A stretch of 64,000 nucleotides of DNA from Mimosa pudica (lineage: Eukaryota > Streptophyta > Magnoliopsida > Fabales > Fabaceae), in the NCBI GenBank assembly GCA_029929735.1, contig JAKELP010000013.1:15132222-15196221 (forward strand). The letters are read 5' to 3'. The position numbers and the translations under genes are program-made. The notes under the pieces were generated by a model. It was not told where the DNA came from. It saw only the letters and a list, made by a program, of their open reading frames with translations, and ran no database searches. The first letter of the stretch is position 1; each line of letters begins with the position of its first letter. Shown here piece by piece: positions 52,301 to 63,980 of this stretch.

Positions 52301-55300
52301 ATTATCCGTGAAAATACTTTTATAATGATGATAGAAGAGTTAGTTAGTTAGTTAGGCTACTATAGCCGTTAGAGCTGTTAGGCGGCAGACTGGAACTAAA
52401 GCCTATAAATAGAGATGGCTAATTTAATTTTCAGGAGTGATGTATTGCATTGTGATTAGTGCATGTATAGTGCAATGGGTTAAATCATATTCTTCCTCTT
52501 TAGCCCATCAGTTTCTATATTCTTCTCTTTTTCTCTTCTTCGTATCTCTTTCTCTTTGATTTCTTCTATTTCCTCTCTCTTCATACAGAATTATGATTCT
52601 GTAACAGTAGCCCTCCAGAAAAATATTCTAGATGTCACAAACTAATCCATTATAAATTTATAACCCCTCACTAGCACATTAAATGCATAGTTTTTGACGA
52701 GGAATGAGCGTACTACACAAAATAAGAACACAAGAAACAACTCCAATTAACAGAAAATTTGAGGAGTTAGAAGACCTTTTCAATGAGATCCAAAATATCT
52801 TGATTGTCAACAAATTCGATATAACTCCAATCGATCTCCTCCTTTTTGTATTCTTCTTGCTCCATTTTAAAAACATGCTGCAGAACAAGATGTTTGAGCA
52901 TTACAAGAGCGATATGTTTACTCAAAAATTAATTGTCAATCGGAATTATGTAAAAAAAAAACTGATAGGATGCAAGCAATTCTAAAGAAAATAGGTCTAT
53001 CAGTGACCAACCTGATTAAAATGTTGCTGAAGCTTTTCATTTGTCAAATTAATACAAAATTGCTCAAAACTGCAAAGTACACAGAATAACTAGATATTAT
53101 GTAAAAGCCAAATCTAGTCAGGGACACTGGTAATAATATGGAGATATCAGCCCCCCTATTGCTCAAAACTGCATAGCACACAAAATAACCAGATGTTCTA
53201 GTCCCCACTTGGTGAGGGTGCTGGGGAAGGGAATATACTAAGCATTCTAACCCTTGCTTTTTGCAAAGTGGCAGATTCGAATCCAAGACCTCGTACCCAC
53301 ACGGCAAGCGAGCTTACCGTTGAGCTAAGTCAGCCCTTCACAAAAAACAAAATAACCAGATATTTATGTAAAATCCAAATCTATTCAGGGACACTGGTAA
53401 TGATATAGAGATAACTGCCCACACTACTCCAGATTACTGCTTAAATTTAATATACTAGTTTAATGTTATTAACTTATTATAGATTAAGGAAGCCCAACAT
53501 TGTCCAAGGACGAAATCCCCAAATATATCACCCAGTCTCAAATTATCAGAAAAAGGAATTTCAAGAGGTTGAGAGCAACTTGTGTTGAATGCATTAATTG
53601 ATTGGTGGACAATCATTAAATTTAACCACATTTTGTAAGAGAACCAACCAAACATTTGTAGATAACCGCAAAAGGATTGCAAGTCAAAGGGCATAGTGTG
53701 GTGGAACTTTAAAAATATGACTACTTGAGGAAACCAATGACTCCCAACAAATCCGTAACATTTTTGCGATCGCTGGTTATTCTGGTGGCTGACCTATGAC
53801 TAACATAAAAAGGTATACCATTAATCACCTGTTATTTTTAAAACTCTCAAAACCATAAATATCCAGCACACCAATTATGGACTTTGAATCAGGATCTTGA
53901 CCAATTGAACTATTAATTTTTTCTACCAGCCTGCAAAAGCACAACAATAGAAAACTAATTACAGAAACTGCAGTTTATGCTTGAAGAAAATTAACCGGTA
54001 ACTATTATATAACTTGTTTTTGGCAATTATATTTTTATTCAAACTGATACATTGTTGGGCAATTGTCAGACTCACCAATCAAACAACCTAGAGTATACAA
54101 TTTTAGCCAAAGCGTCTCGGCTGAGTGCAGCAGCATCAGGATCCAAGGATTTTATGATTGTCTCATCACGAGTAACAATTACACGCTTGCAAAGAGAATC
54201 TTCAAGTGCCTTTGCATCACACCTGAAGAAAGATTGCAGGCAAGAGATTAAACATGAAGGAGGTATGCAACGCAAAACATGTAAAGAAATGAATCATTTA
54301 AACATCACAAATAAGGAAGGTTGCTCACATGAAAAGCTCAGCAGCAGTTTGCAAGTGGAACCTAGATTTTTCATCCTTGGGCACAGATGAGTCTATTTCC
54401 TTCCCTTTGGCAAATTCGATGTTTCCAAGATGCAAAATAGCAGCCACTACACGAAATATGGCATCCTGAAGAATTACAGGCAAAAATGTAAAAGAACGTT
54501 GATGAGCACACATCAATCTTCATGAAATTCATCATGGCCATGAGAAACAATCCACAAATACCTGCTCCTCAGAACTCATTCCAACAACATCCATTGCCCT
54601 CCTTGTGGCAATATATTCTTTAGCTTCATCAAGCCCTTCTATCTCAAAGCAATTTGATTGATTGAGATAATGAAATGTTGCTGGCTTTCCCACCTTGAAC
54701 TTCTTAACATCCTGTGTGAAAAACAAAACAAACAGAAAAGACAAGCAAAAGAAGTGAATAATGATGATAAGTTATTTGCACGAATATCAAATCACAAATT
54801 TCAAGCCATTGATAGAACTAAATTCTACTGAAGCTTTTATCCAACACAGTCTAGATTGGATATTATTTAAAATCCAAAAATTGGTGGTCCACTCCGGCGC
54901 AAAGTGAGTGCAATACCACTCACTGTATAGGCCAACACTCTCAAGAGATACATGAAGAATCAAACCATTGTTACGGAACAGTACAATAAACGGTAGTGAA
55001 ATTAAACTATGAATATTCTAATACTGAGACTTTGAATGCGTGAATTAGAGGGAAAAAAGAACAGATGATATCCCAGCAAACTAACATTCCATTACCCAGT
55101 CTCTGTCTTCTATCAGTGGCAAGATTAACAACAATAATCACACCAATATGTACTATGATAATAAACAAAACACACCTCATAACTATCTGTATACTTAAAA
55201 ATATACAACAGCAATAAAAAAAGAGAGAATCTTTGATCATTTCCACCAAAACTAAGTCTGAGTCTATATTAGTATCCACTATTTGAGAGTTCCTCAAATT

Positions 55301-57273
55301 TTATGGACCAATCAAGAAAAAAAAATTATATATAGTTGATAATTTGATTCCTTCATTTGTTCCCAGTCAACAGTGATAATTACCTCAGGAGGCGCAGCAC
55401 AGAGCATGTAGAAACAGTGATAATTTCTCTCTGGATCTGACACCTGGCACACACGTGATCTTTCCAGAAGATAAGTTCTTATGGCAGCTCCTGAAATTCT
55501 CCCCATCTGATCAAACTGTATCTCCACAAATTTACCAAAGCGACTGCCAAAGAAAACACACAAATATAACACACACAAAAACATAGTATGCCATAAGATT
55601 TGCAATAAATCTTTGGAAGCAGAAAACTTTTTTCTATATCCCCACCTTGAATTATTGTTCCTAACAGTCTTTGCATTGCCAAAAGCTTCTAAAACTGGAT
55701 TAGACTGCAATGAACATGGCATAGAGGGCAGAAAAGCCAAAATTAAGAAAATATAAATTTAAGGTTGTACAAAACTGGATGGTGGAAAAGGTTACAAAAG
55801 CAAAAAAAAAAGTTAATGGCAGTCAGGTTAGCATGCTGAAAACCAATACTTGATAAGCTAACTTTCCTTACCTCCAAGACTTTCTGCTCAACAGACCTAC
55901 CTTCAGCAGCTGCTCGTCCTCCCATGTAAGCAAGATAACGCATTAATAATTTAGTACTCTCTGTTTTACCCGCCCCACTTTCACCACTGACCAATATTGA
56001 TTGACTGATTCCCTCATTAATCATAAGCCTGTACCCGCAATTATAATTATTATGTAGTCAAGCTTGAAGTTTAATTACATGTGATATTTTAAATGACACA
56101 ACAAAGTTTACCTATATGCAGCATCTGCAACAGCAAATGGGTGTGGACTCAGCTCACCAAAAGCTGCCCCTTTATATTGTGCCATCATATGGCTGTCATA
56201 TAGATGAGGAAGCTTTGTAAAAGGGTTCACAGCAATCAATATATTCCCAGTGTAAGTCTGTATTAACAATTTAGGTATAAGCACATGTCAAGAAAGTACA
56301 AATGCATGAGAAAAACACATAAAGAGTATAAAGCCACATTTCCCTCACTTAAGAGGATAAATGGAAAGTCAGCATCTGATATACATACATAAATTTCATT
56401 GATATCATATCTCATCCTCAGGTTATCCAGGACTCCCGGTTCATGTAGGTAAGCGAGTTTTGTCATATCATCCACTCCACACGGTGGCACCTCAGTATCT
56501 TTGGGATAAATACTGGAAGCTTTAACAACCACCTGCACATTTCAAGACAAAAAGGGAGGGGTATAAATTACAACGAAAAAACATCAAATATTTTCACAAC
56601 AACAAAAATACTCACTGTCTTCCCTGAGGTGCAGAGCACTTTAATTTCTTCTCCATTAACCTCCAAAACCTCCCCATCAATCCAAGATACATCATGATCC
56701 TCTGCCCAAACATGGGACCCAACAACAGGATTGACAGCAGTGACCTACAATGCAAAATGTGGCAACAGAATTATGCATTAATAAAACTTAGAAAAGGTTG
56801 ATACTCAAAATGTGGGAGAACCCACACAAATGTAATCACTAATCAACACAAATTAAGCTTAAAATGAATCAAGATTCCGGAAAAACCAACAAAATTAATA
56901 GGGACTATTCCCACAGAAGATCAGATGGGAAGAATTTAGAGCCTCCTAATTCTCCAAAACAGCATTGTGGCAAAGAAAAACAATGTCCCTAGAACTGGTC
57001 TCACGTTAGGTTGTTTGCTAAACAAAAATGGTCAAATCAATAAAAAGAAGTCTCACCCCACACAGAACAAAATCAAAATTTAACACACAAACCAAATTCT
57101 AAAAAGGTCAGAGATCCAATTCCAACTCATGATTGATCAAAGCATCAAAACCCTTATCCACACAAATCCATCTCCACAAAAGTAGGTTCTCCATACACTA
57201 AAAAAATCTCAAGACTTCAAATTGACTAGGCAGTGACGACAAATAAAAAATAAAAATCAAGAAAGATTACCAT
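43337..57273 (-). CDS. Class XI myosin heavy chain
   Basis: An actin-based motor for organelle and vesicle movement and cytoplasmic streaming. 39 exons (GT-AG, phases closed, 4539 nt, 1512 aa): 57273-57271, 56744-56616, 56532-56389, 56257-56112, 56028-55872, 55704-55646, 55543-55384, 54711-54562, 54465-54329, 54222-54076, 53930-53829, 53069-53012, 52877-52776, 52108-52071, 51953-51827, 51589-51419, 51323-51192, 51093-50984, 50902-50842, 50552-50375, 50287-50082, 49873-49754, 49466-49368, 49094-48888, 48734-48595, 48499-48382, 48302-48258, 48151-48065, 47941-47771, 46724-46569, 46496-46308, 46047-45922, 45826-45756, 45652-45553, 44779-44723, 44099-44043, 43894-43814, 43715-43633, 43451-43337. 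P-loop GESGAGKT is at 156-163, switch I NNNSSRFG at 209-216 and DIYGFESF at 434-441. Six IQ motifs span about 738-876, a coiled coil about 880-1067, and the DIL globular cargo tail from about 1112. Exon 1 contributes only the ATG. The length fits class XI (about 1500). The C-terminus is short (ends FQFLNE). The XI subtype is not assigned. Confidence 0.96.
45515..45540. repeat. 26-bp direct repeat shared by two myosin introns
   Basis: The segment starting agttaatagatcttggtaaa also occurs at 46882-46907, in another intron of the same gene. Both copies are identical over about 26 bp. Origin unknown. Confidence 0.8.
47196..47330. repeat. Purine-rich low-complexity block with G-runs in a myosin intron
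   Basis: About 135 bp of almost pure purine (gaaagagag repeats, then two long G tracts around 47285-47307) on the plus strand, inside the intron between exons 29 and 30. On the transcribed strand this is a long pyrimidine tract. Confidence 0.9.
52329..52606 (+). mobile_element. Possible solo LTR in a myosin intron
   Basis: A 278-bp block begins tgatagaagagttagttag, contains a TATA-like tataaatagagatgg near its middle and a long pyrimidine-rich tract, and ends ...gattctgtaaca. TG...CA ends, an internal TATA and a TC-rich 3' part are typical of small copia LTRs. I found no matching 5-bp target duplication, so the call is tentative. Confidence 0.35.
53061..53418. repeat. Local duplication that includes the exon 12 splice acceptor, split by a SINE
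   Basis: Copy 1 (53061-53148) covers the first bases of myosin exon 12, its acceptor and adjacent intron. Copy 2 (53160-53194, resuming at 53347-53418) repeats the same tgctcaaaactgca and gggacactggtaat segments in the same order. Copy 2 lies upstream on the gene strand and is interrupted by the SINE at 53195-53346. Confidence 0.85.
53195..53346 (-). mobile_element. tRNA-derived SINE with a perfect 15-bp TSD
   Basis: On the minus strand it contains an A-box region (TAGCTCAACGGTAAGCTCGC) and a B box (GGATTCGAATC), and ends ...AAGTGGGGACTAGAAC. It is flanked by the 15-bp direct repeat acaaaataaccagat at 53180-53194 and 53347-53361. Those are the marks of a Pol III-transcribed SINE inserted by target-primed reverse transcription. 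It lies in myosin intron 11 in the sense orientation of the gene. Confidence 0.9.
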
Positions 57274-58216
57274 TTTATGCGAGATTGATGAGATCAAAAA
57301 CTAAGGAAGTCCCTGGATCTACTTCAAACTGTTCAGCTTCAAACAAAGATCTCTTCACTTCACGACTCGTTCAATAGAATAACACCAATCTCGATATTCG
57401 CTTCGAAATAATGACGAAAATAAATAAAAACAGAAAAAAGTATGTATGAACTGGATGTACAGTGAAGAAGAAAATGAGAAGCTTGGTCTCTTCAACAATT
57501 TGAAAACTCTTGAAGAAGAGAATAAGCCCTCGTTCGTCTGCTATAATAATAGCAGATTTTGCTTTGTGTATGTGTTCTTCTTTTTTTATCGTCTTCTTGT
57601 CTTGTGTTTCTGTTCAACTAGTTTCTGCACATTTCTTCTTTGCTTCACATCGTCGTGTGCTTCGCGACTAAGATTATTTAGTTTAGATTTAGATGGAAAT
57701 TAAATTAAATTGTTGAAAATTGAAATTGGCAGCAGAAATTAAGGTTACCAAACCGTCGTCGGTGAAATCCCTGGAATGCCCTTCCACGTGGTTTTGAATT
57801 ACGAACTCGGGCGAGGTCAATGGGGGATGGACTGGTAAAAGGGTAAATTTGTTGCCAGTGAAAAATAATTAATTAATAAGAAATATGGACGCGCTTATTG
57901 CATGATAGATTGATAATTGGTATCCACTATGGCTTAATTTCGTTGACTGTGTATTTCATGCTTGTTACTTGTGACCAGATCACATGCCATAAATTGCAAA
58001 TCAATTAATTATTTTTCTAAATTTGGTTTATTTCTTTATTGCGCAAATATAGCTTCTCGCCTCCACCTAGAGGCTTGCGAATTTAATTTATTTCCTTGAT
58101 GTACTAAATTTTAATTTATTTCCGGTTTTTGGGATATCAGTTGATTTTCACTTAATTGTGTGTTGGTCTTTTTTTTCACGTTGACAGTGATTGAGGGATT
58201 TTTCTTGGACAAATCA
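57274..58216. other. Myosin 5' leader and upstream region
   Basis: The first 200-300 bp should hold the untranslated part of myosin exon 1 and its promoter; no clear TATA box stands out. The remainder is AT-rich with no gene. The 85-codon plus-strand frame at 57446-57703 lies antisense to the expected leader and is unsupported. Confidence 0.4.
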
Positions 58217-58298
58217 GTGAATGAGGTATTAAAAATCCACAAATTCATGAATGTGAATGAGGTATTAAAAAATCACAAATTCATGAATGTGAATGAGG
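58217..58298. repeat. 36-bp tandem repeat, about 2.3 copies
   Basis: The units begin gtgaatgaggtattaaaaa and end attcatgaat at 58217-58252 and 58253-58288, followed by a partial third copy. The two full units differ at one or two bases. Confidence 0.9.
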
Positions 58299-58585
58299 CG
58301 GATAATAAGACCAAAAAAAAAAAAAAGAATGAGGCGGATAAAGAAAGGTAGAATAATATTCGGATTTTCTTTATTTTTCTCGTGGATTTGAATTTGGTTT
58401 AGAGATAATCTAACTATCTCCATGGATGTATGGTAAATTAGAGTGCCTTTTGACTGAATTCGACCAAATGTACTTTATAACTGACGGAAACACTGGGTTT
58501 AATTTGAATTTGAAGTCATGCCTTTTTCATTTTTGTTTATTTCCTTTTTTTAGGTTTCAGTTCTTTTTGTCGGTGAAATTAATTT

Positions 58586-58970
58586 GGCTAAAGTACACTT
58601 TTAGTCCCTTATGTTTGCATTAAGTTTCAATTTAGTCCTTTATGTTTGGAAAGTACACTTTTAATCCTTTTTTACTAACACAGTTAGTTTAACTTAACGG
58701 AAAATGCTAACTTAACAATTTTAAATAATTATTAAATATTAATAATTGTTCATATTAAAACATTTGAGTGTAATTATTCTTATATTTTCAAACTTTATCA
58801 TTTTTGGTACAATTAAATTAGAAAATAATCATTTAAGATTGTTGAGTTAGCATTTTCCGTTAAATTAAACTAACGGTGTTAGCAAAAAGGACTAAAAGTG
58901 TACTTTCCAAACATAAATGACTAAATTGAAACTTGATACAAACATAAGGGACTAAAAGTATACTTTAGCC
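58586..58970. mobile_element. MULE-like MITE, family D (385 bp)
   Basis: The ends ggctaaagtacacttttagt and ...actaaaagtatactttagcc are inverted repeats that extend about 90 bp. The flanks aattaattt (58577-58585) and aaataattt (58971-58979) form a 9-bp duplication with one mismatch. It belongs with 30203-30601. Confidence 0.85.
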
Positions 58971-59006
58971 AAATAATTTTCAATGCCTCTATAATTTGTA
59001 CAATTT

Positions 59007-59068
59007 GATATTTGTTCTTTTTTTATACATGATATTTGTTCTTTTTTTATACATGATATTTGTTCTTT
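59007..59068. repeat. 24-bp tandem repeat, about 2.6 copies
   Basis: The unit gatatttgttcttttttt + atacat occurs at 59007-59030, 59031-59054 and partially to 59068. Confidence 0.9.
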
Positions 59069-59395
59069 TAACATGGGAGATATGATATTTTTGTTTTTGC
59101 TAGAGGGAGATATGATATTTGTACTCGACTAAAAATGTGAGAATAAAAAAAATTATACAATATTATGATAAATATGATAGTTGTTCTTTAGCACGGGATA
59201 CGAACAAATAAGTGAATTTTAAGCATGCCTTCTTCCATTCCTTTTTCTTTCATATTAATTTTTCCGATACATCTATTTGCACGTTTTTTTGCCAGTATTT
59301 ATTTGTACATTTACACACACCTTATTTAGAAAATAAAATAAAATGCATGATCCTTAAGCAAATGTGAATTGAATGCGAACACATGATAATGTGCT

Positions 59396-59573
59396 CACCA
59401 ATGAGTAGTTGATTGAGCTGGTAAGTAGGTTACAACCCCCCGTAAGGATGAGAACGCGTGTTCGATTTCCGGGAAGTACACTCATTGGGAGAGGGAACAA
59501 CCTTGTCTACGTGGGTAACACTCCTACCCCTCGAGTCCGGATTAAACCGGGCGGTGATTAACCAAAAAAAATT
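59396..59573 (+). mobile_element. tRNA-derived SINE with a perfect 13-bp TSD
   Basis: The A-box-like tgagctggtaagtagg and B-box-like gtgttcgatttccgg lie near the 5' end. The 3' end is a short A-run (accaaaaaaaatt). The flanks are the 13-bp direct repeat atgataatgtgct at 59383-59395 and 59574-59586. The sequence is a different family from the SINE at 53195. Confidence 0.88.
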
Positions 59574-59663
59574 ATGATAATGTGCTTTAAATATAATGCC
59601 ATAAACTGAATGATTATGGGATCACAGGCGAAAATGAGATGAGTCAGAGGCATGGGGTGTAAT

Positions 59664-60270
59664 TAGGGGTGAAAATAGCCCAGGTCGTCCTATTGAGGCC
59701 TATGGTCTGGCTTAGTAAAAGCATAGACCGTTTTGTATTATAACAGTTCAGCTCAGTCATAGGTTTTTTAAGCATATTTTGTTTAAATAGGTCAGGCTTA
59801 GAATAAAAAAAAGACCTATAAAGCCTACCAAGCTGACCTATTAAACATAAATCTAGAGTTAACATTCATTGAGCTAGTATTCCTTAAGCTTAATTCTCCC
59901 TTGAAGGTTGTAGTTGTTTCAATGCTTCGGCAAAACATATGTAATTTAGATGAGTTTGAGTTTTTAATTAATTTGACCTTGTTAATATGTGTTTGATCAA
60001 AGTCATATGCCTCTGTTTGATTGTGGCTAATTTAGAGCGTGTAATAATTTATAACGTATTAGGTTTATCAACCTATGACCTATTAGCATAAATATATTTT
60101 CAGGCCTCTTAATAAGCTTATAGTCAAACCGGACTTCTTAATAGGCCAAACTCAGGCCTAAAAAAGTGGCTTATGATAGGCCACATGTCAGACTCAAACT
60201 TGTTTTCTACATCACAGGTCTGACTTATTCTGATTGCGGCCTATGCCGGCCGAGACTATTTTCACCCCTA
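59664..60270. mobile_element. Non-autonomous hAT element (607 bp)
   Basis: The ends TAGGGGTGAAAATAG and ...CTATTTTCACCCCTA are perfect inverted repeats of 15 bp. They are flanked by the 8-bp direct repeat ggtgtaat (59656-59663 and 60271-60278). Subterminal regions contain many aggcct and gaccta motifs. No transposase is encoded. Confidence 0.92.
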
Positions 60271-60278
60271 GGTGTAAT

Positions 60279-61181
60279 ACTGCATAAATAAAGATAGGTG
60301 GGAATATTTGATTTCAGATTAGCTGAGTTGAAATCATGCTTAATCATGTTAAATACCCACCAAGAGTTGCTTAAGATTCAATCATCTAACTATGAGATTA
60401 TTTCTTGCAGGACACTAAAGTGAAGTCTCTTTCTAGCGGTAATTTTATAAAAAGAAAAAATGAGTCTCTCACTAGGTGCCGTATGGCAGAATCTAGATTC
60501 GCTGGAACAATATAGGGTAATTAAGGAATAAAACAAAAACAAATAGATAAATGAACGAATGAGTGAAAGCTGATATATTTTATATTTTGGCCAGATTGAA
60601 ATATCGATGAAAAGGAAGAAAAAACTGACGGGGGACCCAAAAATTTGAAGCCACGTCTGAAGCAAACATATCTTCCTTCACGAGTACTAACTCCATGCTC
60701 TTAATGCTCAGGTGGCCGCGCGTGGGACCCACGACACACCAATGAGCTCACAAACAACACAACTTGCATCAATTAAAATTAAAAATAAATAAATAAAGAA
60801 AAAGAAAAGGCGCGTTTGGGAGCTTAGTGACAGGTCGATCACACATTTTTTAGGGGTTGCGTTTTGATTGAGCGGTGCAATTAGAGCCGTCGGATTAAGA
60901 TTAAACTTCCCCGCCTATTTGTGTTTGATTCTGCTATGATTGTTTGCTTTTGAAAAATGAGCTCATCAGCAACTGTCAACGCCTTAATACACGGAGCCCA
61001 ATAGGATATTTAGGCCCGTTAAGGTCCACACTTCTCTCCTTTTTCCAAAAAGCAAAAGTCTATGGCGACCTTCCGACAAAACCAAATGGCCTCACAAAAG
61101 GAATAAAAGAGAAGGGAAGGTTTCTACTAAAAAAAAATGGTAAGTTAATAGGTTGAATGAATAACATGCCATTATAATATA
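60279..61181. other. Intergenic DNA before the MULE
   Basis: No gene recognised. The frames at 60390-60665 (-) and 60944-61156 (+) have no domain resemblance. Confidence 0.4.
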
Positions 61182-61460
61182 GGGTTAAATATCACAGATG
61201 CCCTGGAAGTTTACAGACATTATCAAGGTTGCCCTGGAAGTTTTTTTGGGCTCAAATGTGCCCTGGAAGTTTTTAAACTGGATCAATATTGCCCTTTGTA
61301 AACTGCCCACTAACGTTTGACTGTTAAGTGTCTATTTGGACATTAAATCGATGACATGGCAATCTAAATGGTATTATTGTGTACATGTCACCAGTTTATG
61401 TGGACAAATGTAAATTTTGGGGTTAAAATAAAAAGTTAATTTTTTAAACAAGGAAAAAAG
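61182..61460 (+). mobile_element. Left terminal region of a Mutator-like element
   Basis: It starts gggttaaatatcacagatgc and carries three spaced copies of gccctggaagttt (about 61200-61272). This style is typical of long plant MULE terminal repeats. It lies 0.4-0.7 kb upstream of the MULE transposase frame. The matching right end is not in the window, so the element probably runs past 64000. Confidence 0.6.
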
Positions 61461-61853
61461 CTACTATTATTTAAAGAAGGAAAACAATAAAATAAAAACA
61501 ACAGCTAAATGTTTCTTTTCTGTGAGAGAGAATCGTTTTTGCAAGAGTGAATGCAAGCTCTGTCAAAAAAAGAGAGAGAATGTGAACTCAAAGAATGGAG
61601 AAAATGATTCAAAACCCTACCTGAAGATCGAAGAAGACGAAGCTGCTGAAGGAACCAAGTGAACGAAGTGCAACGAGCGTTTTGACGGAAGTGGAAACGA
61701 AGAGGCGAAGTGTGTAGAGATTCCTCCACAAGAAGCAGGTTTGAAATCTTTTAAATTTTTTAAATAAGTCAAGGTTCCATGTAGATTATTCTTTGCGATG
61801 TGGTCCAGAGGTTGACTTTTTAATTTATTTTTTGGGAATAATTTGTTTTTGAG

Positions 61854-63650
61854 ATGGATGGACATGGTGGTCCAGAGGTAGACAATGAAGAGGGTAATGT
61901 TGAAGTTATGGAGGGCTTTGAAAAAGAAAGAGTGGTAGGTGATGTGGGTATTGTAGGTGAAGGAGTTGAGAGAGACTATTTTGATAGTGAAGAGGGTGAC
62001 ATTGAAGAGAGTGATAGTGATGATGAGGACAGTGACATTGAAGGGGCTAGAGAGGATGATGGTGATGTTGGCAGTGATTATGAAGATGAAGATGATGAGG
62101 CTGAGTTATTTGGTTTGAAAGATAGTAATGGGCTAGAAGGTGATGTTTTTTTTGAAGAAGGAGGGATTGGATCATCAAATAATCCTGGGTCATCTAGTAG
62201 GCCATTCTTCATGGTTGAAGAATCATATGCAAAGAAGACAGTCTTAAAATATGCAATTAGTACCTATGCAATTACCATGGGTGTAGGGTTGAAATTTAAG
62301 AAAAGTGAGCCCTATAGAGTTAAGGCAATTTGTCAAGTGGGGTGTCCATTTGTGCTTTATGCAACAAAAGATGGATCAAACCCAGGCCTAGTGATTAAAA
62401 CTTTGCATATGGAACATAGATGCAGTCGGGTCTTTAAGAACCGTTTGGCTACTCAATATTGGCTAGCAAGACAATTCAAGAACAAAGTGCAACAGAGGCC
62501 TAACTACAAGGCAGCTGACATGAAGAAGGATATGGAGGACCAGTTCAAATTGTGTGTGAGCAAACAGAAATGCACGAGAGCTAAGTCGATTATTATGAAA
62601 CAAATGGAAGGTAGCTACATCGATGAGTTCAAAAGTTTGGAAGCCTACTGCAATGAATTAAGGATTACTAACCCTGGATCAGATGTATGGGTTGAAATAA
62701 GTAAGGATGCACTTGAAGAGGAAGAGGAAAAGAGGGTGTTCAGCCGCATGTATGTTTGCTTCTTTGCTTCAAAGGTATTTTCTCTTACGTACTATTTATT
62801 ATGCATATTTTTTTTGTTGTCACTGAAACAATTAGTATCTAAAAATGAGTTTCTTCTTGGTACAATGTTATTTAGACGGGCTGGCGGTTGGGTTGTAGAC
62901 CTATCATAGGCCTTGATGGAACTTTCCTCAAAGGTAAGGCTCGAGGGATTATGCTGACAGCCGTAGGACTTGATGCTGACGATTCGTTGTACCCGATTGC
63001 ATTTTCTATAGCATAATATGAATTATATTTGTGTTGGCATGCATACGAGTTGTTTTTAAAATCATTTTGGTTTTGAATTTTATTTTCATGTAGCGAACAC
63101 AGGGTCAGGTTTCCCAGCAACCCGAAGGGTCTCAAGCTCCACCAAAACCACGTGGTGGCCGAGCCTTTTACAAACAGCAGACACAAACAGAAGGATTTGG
63201 GGTTCTTACTGATATTGACATTGGCCACTCTGTTTATGATGTAGCATTTATTGTTTACAAAAAACTTCTTAATGATTGAATGCCAATTTTTTTGATATAA
63301 CCCCAATGTTTATATGAATCATGTTTTTTGCAGCCCAAAGGATCTGCGCAGGTTGTGATTAATGAAGGTGTTCATGAAGAAGATGATTACTTTGATGAGG
63401 ATGTAGAAACAAGAATGGCCATACCTAATGAGATGGAAATTCGAATGACCACAAGATCAACTTCAAACACTGGGATTCGAAAAGTTAAAGTTCTCAAGGA
63501 CCCTTCACATCCACCTACTCCAACACTACCGTTCAAGCCGCCAGGGCTCCGGTGGAAAGGCCAACCAGCGATTACTACTCGCCAACTAGTGGCACAACTT
63601 GAAGCTAGAAAGAGAGCCCAATGCAATGGTCTTAGCAACAAAACCACTTA
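61854..63650 (+). pseudogene. MuDR-type (MULE) transposase with most of the catalytic core deleted
   Basis: Exon 1 from the ATG at 61854 encodes an acidic N-terminus. The plant MuDR DNA-binding domain follows at about residues 118-185 (AKKTVLKYAISTYAI, RVKAICQVGCPF, HRCSR), then a linker to ASK at about 62775. A GT-AG intron leads to the exon at 62876, which gives GCRPIIGLDGTFLKG, the first catalytic Asp region of the MULE domain. The frame continues to AFSIA and stops at about 63016. The rest of the core, with the remaining catalytic residues and the zinc knuckle, is absent. A basic, Gln-rich exon from about 63095 (PPKPRGGRAFYKQQTQTEG) and a last exon 63334-63651 give the usual C-terminal tail. 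The copy cannot encode an active transposase; it would need an autonomous relative to move. Confidence 0.85.
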
Positions 63651-63952
63651 GTTCCTCTGTCTTACTTGGATGCCTTTTGTATGTAGAGCAGACAACTCTA
63701 TGTAATGCCTTAGCAATAGAAAAAAACTTTTGTTGGTGATAGAGGAAAGTGATAGCATCAAAAATTGAGGTTATATGTAAAGTCATTTACTTTATGGAGG
63801 ATTTTGATTTTGTTATGCAAGATTGTTACTGTTGATACTCAAGTGCATTATCTTATTATACTGCAATATTTTGTTAAGTGCAATATTAGGATTTTGGTTT
63901 TGTTATTCAAGATTGTTATTGTTGATAATACTTGTAAGTGTCCTTATCCAAT

Positions 63953-63980
63953 TATTATTATTATTATTATTATTATTATT
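63953..63980. repeat. (ATT)n microsatellite
   Basis: About nine ATT units close to the right end of the window. Confidence 0.95.

Noticed and set aside
53195..53346. Possible tRNA gene (A and B boxes on the minus strand)
   Set aside because: No cloverleaf or acceptor stem can be formed; the 15-bp target duplication and the related copy at 16326 identify a SINE.
59396..59573. Possible tRNA gene on the plus strand
   Set aside because: Only the internal promoter boxes are tRNA-like; the A-tail and 13-bp duplication identify a SINE.
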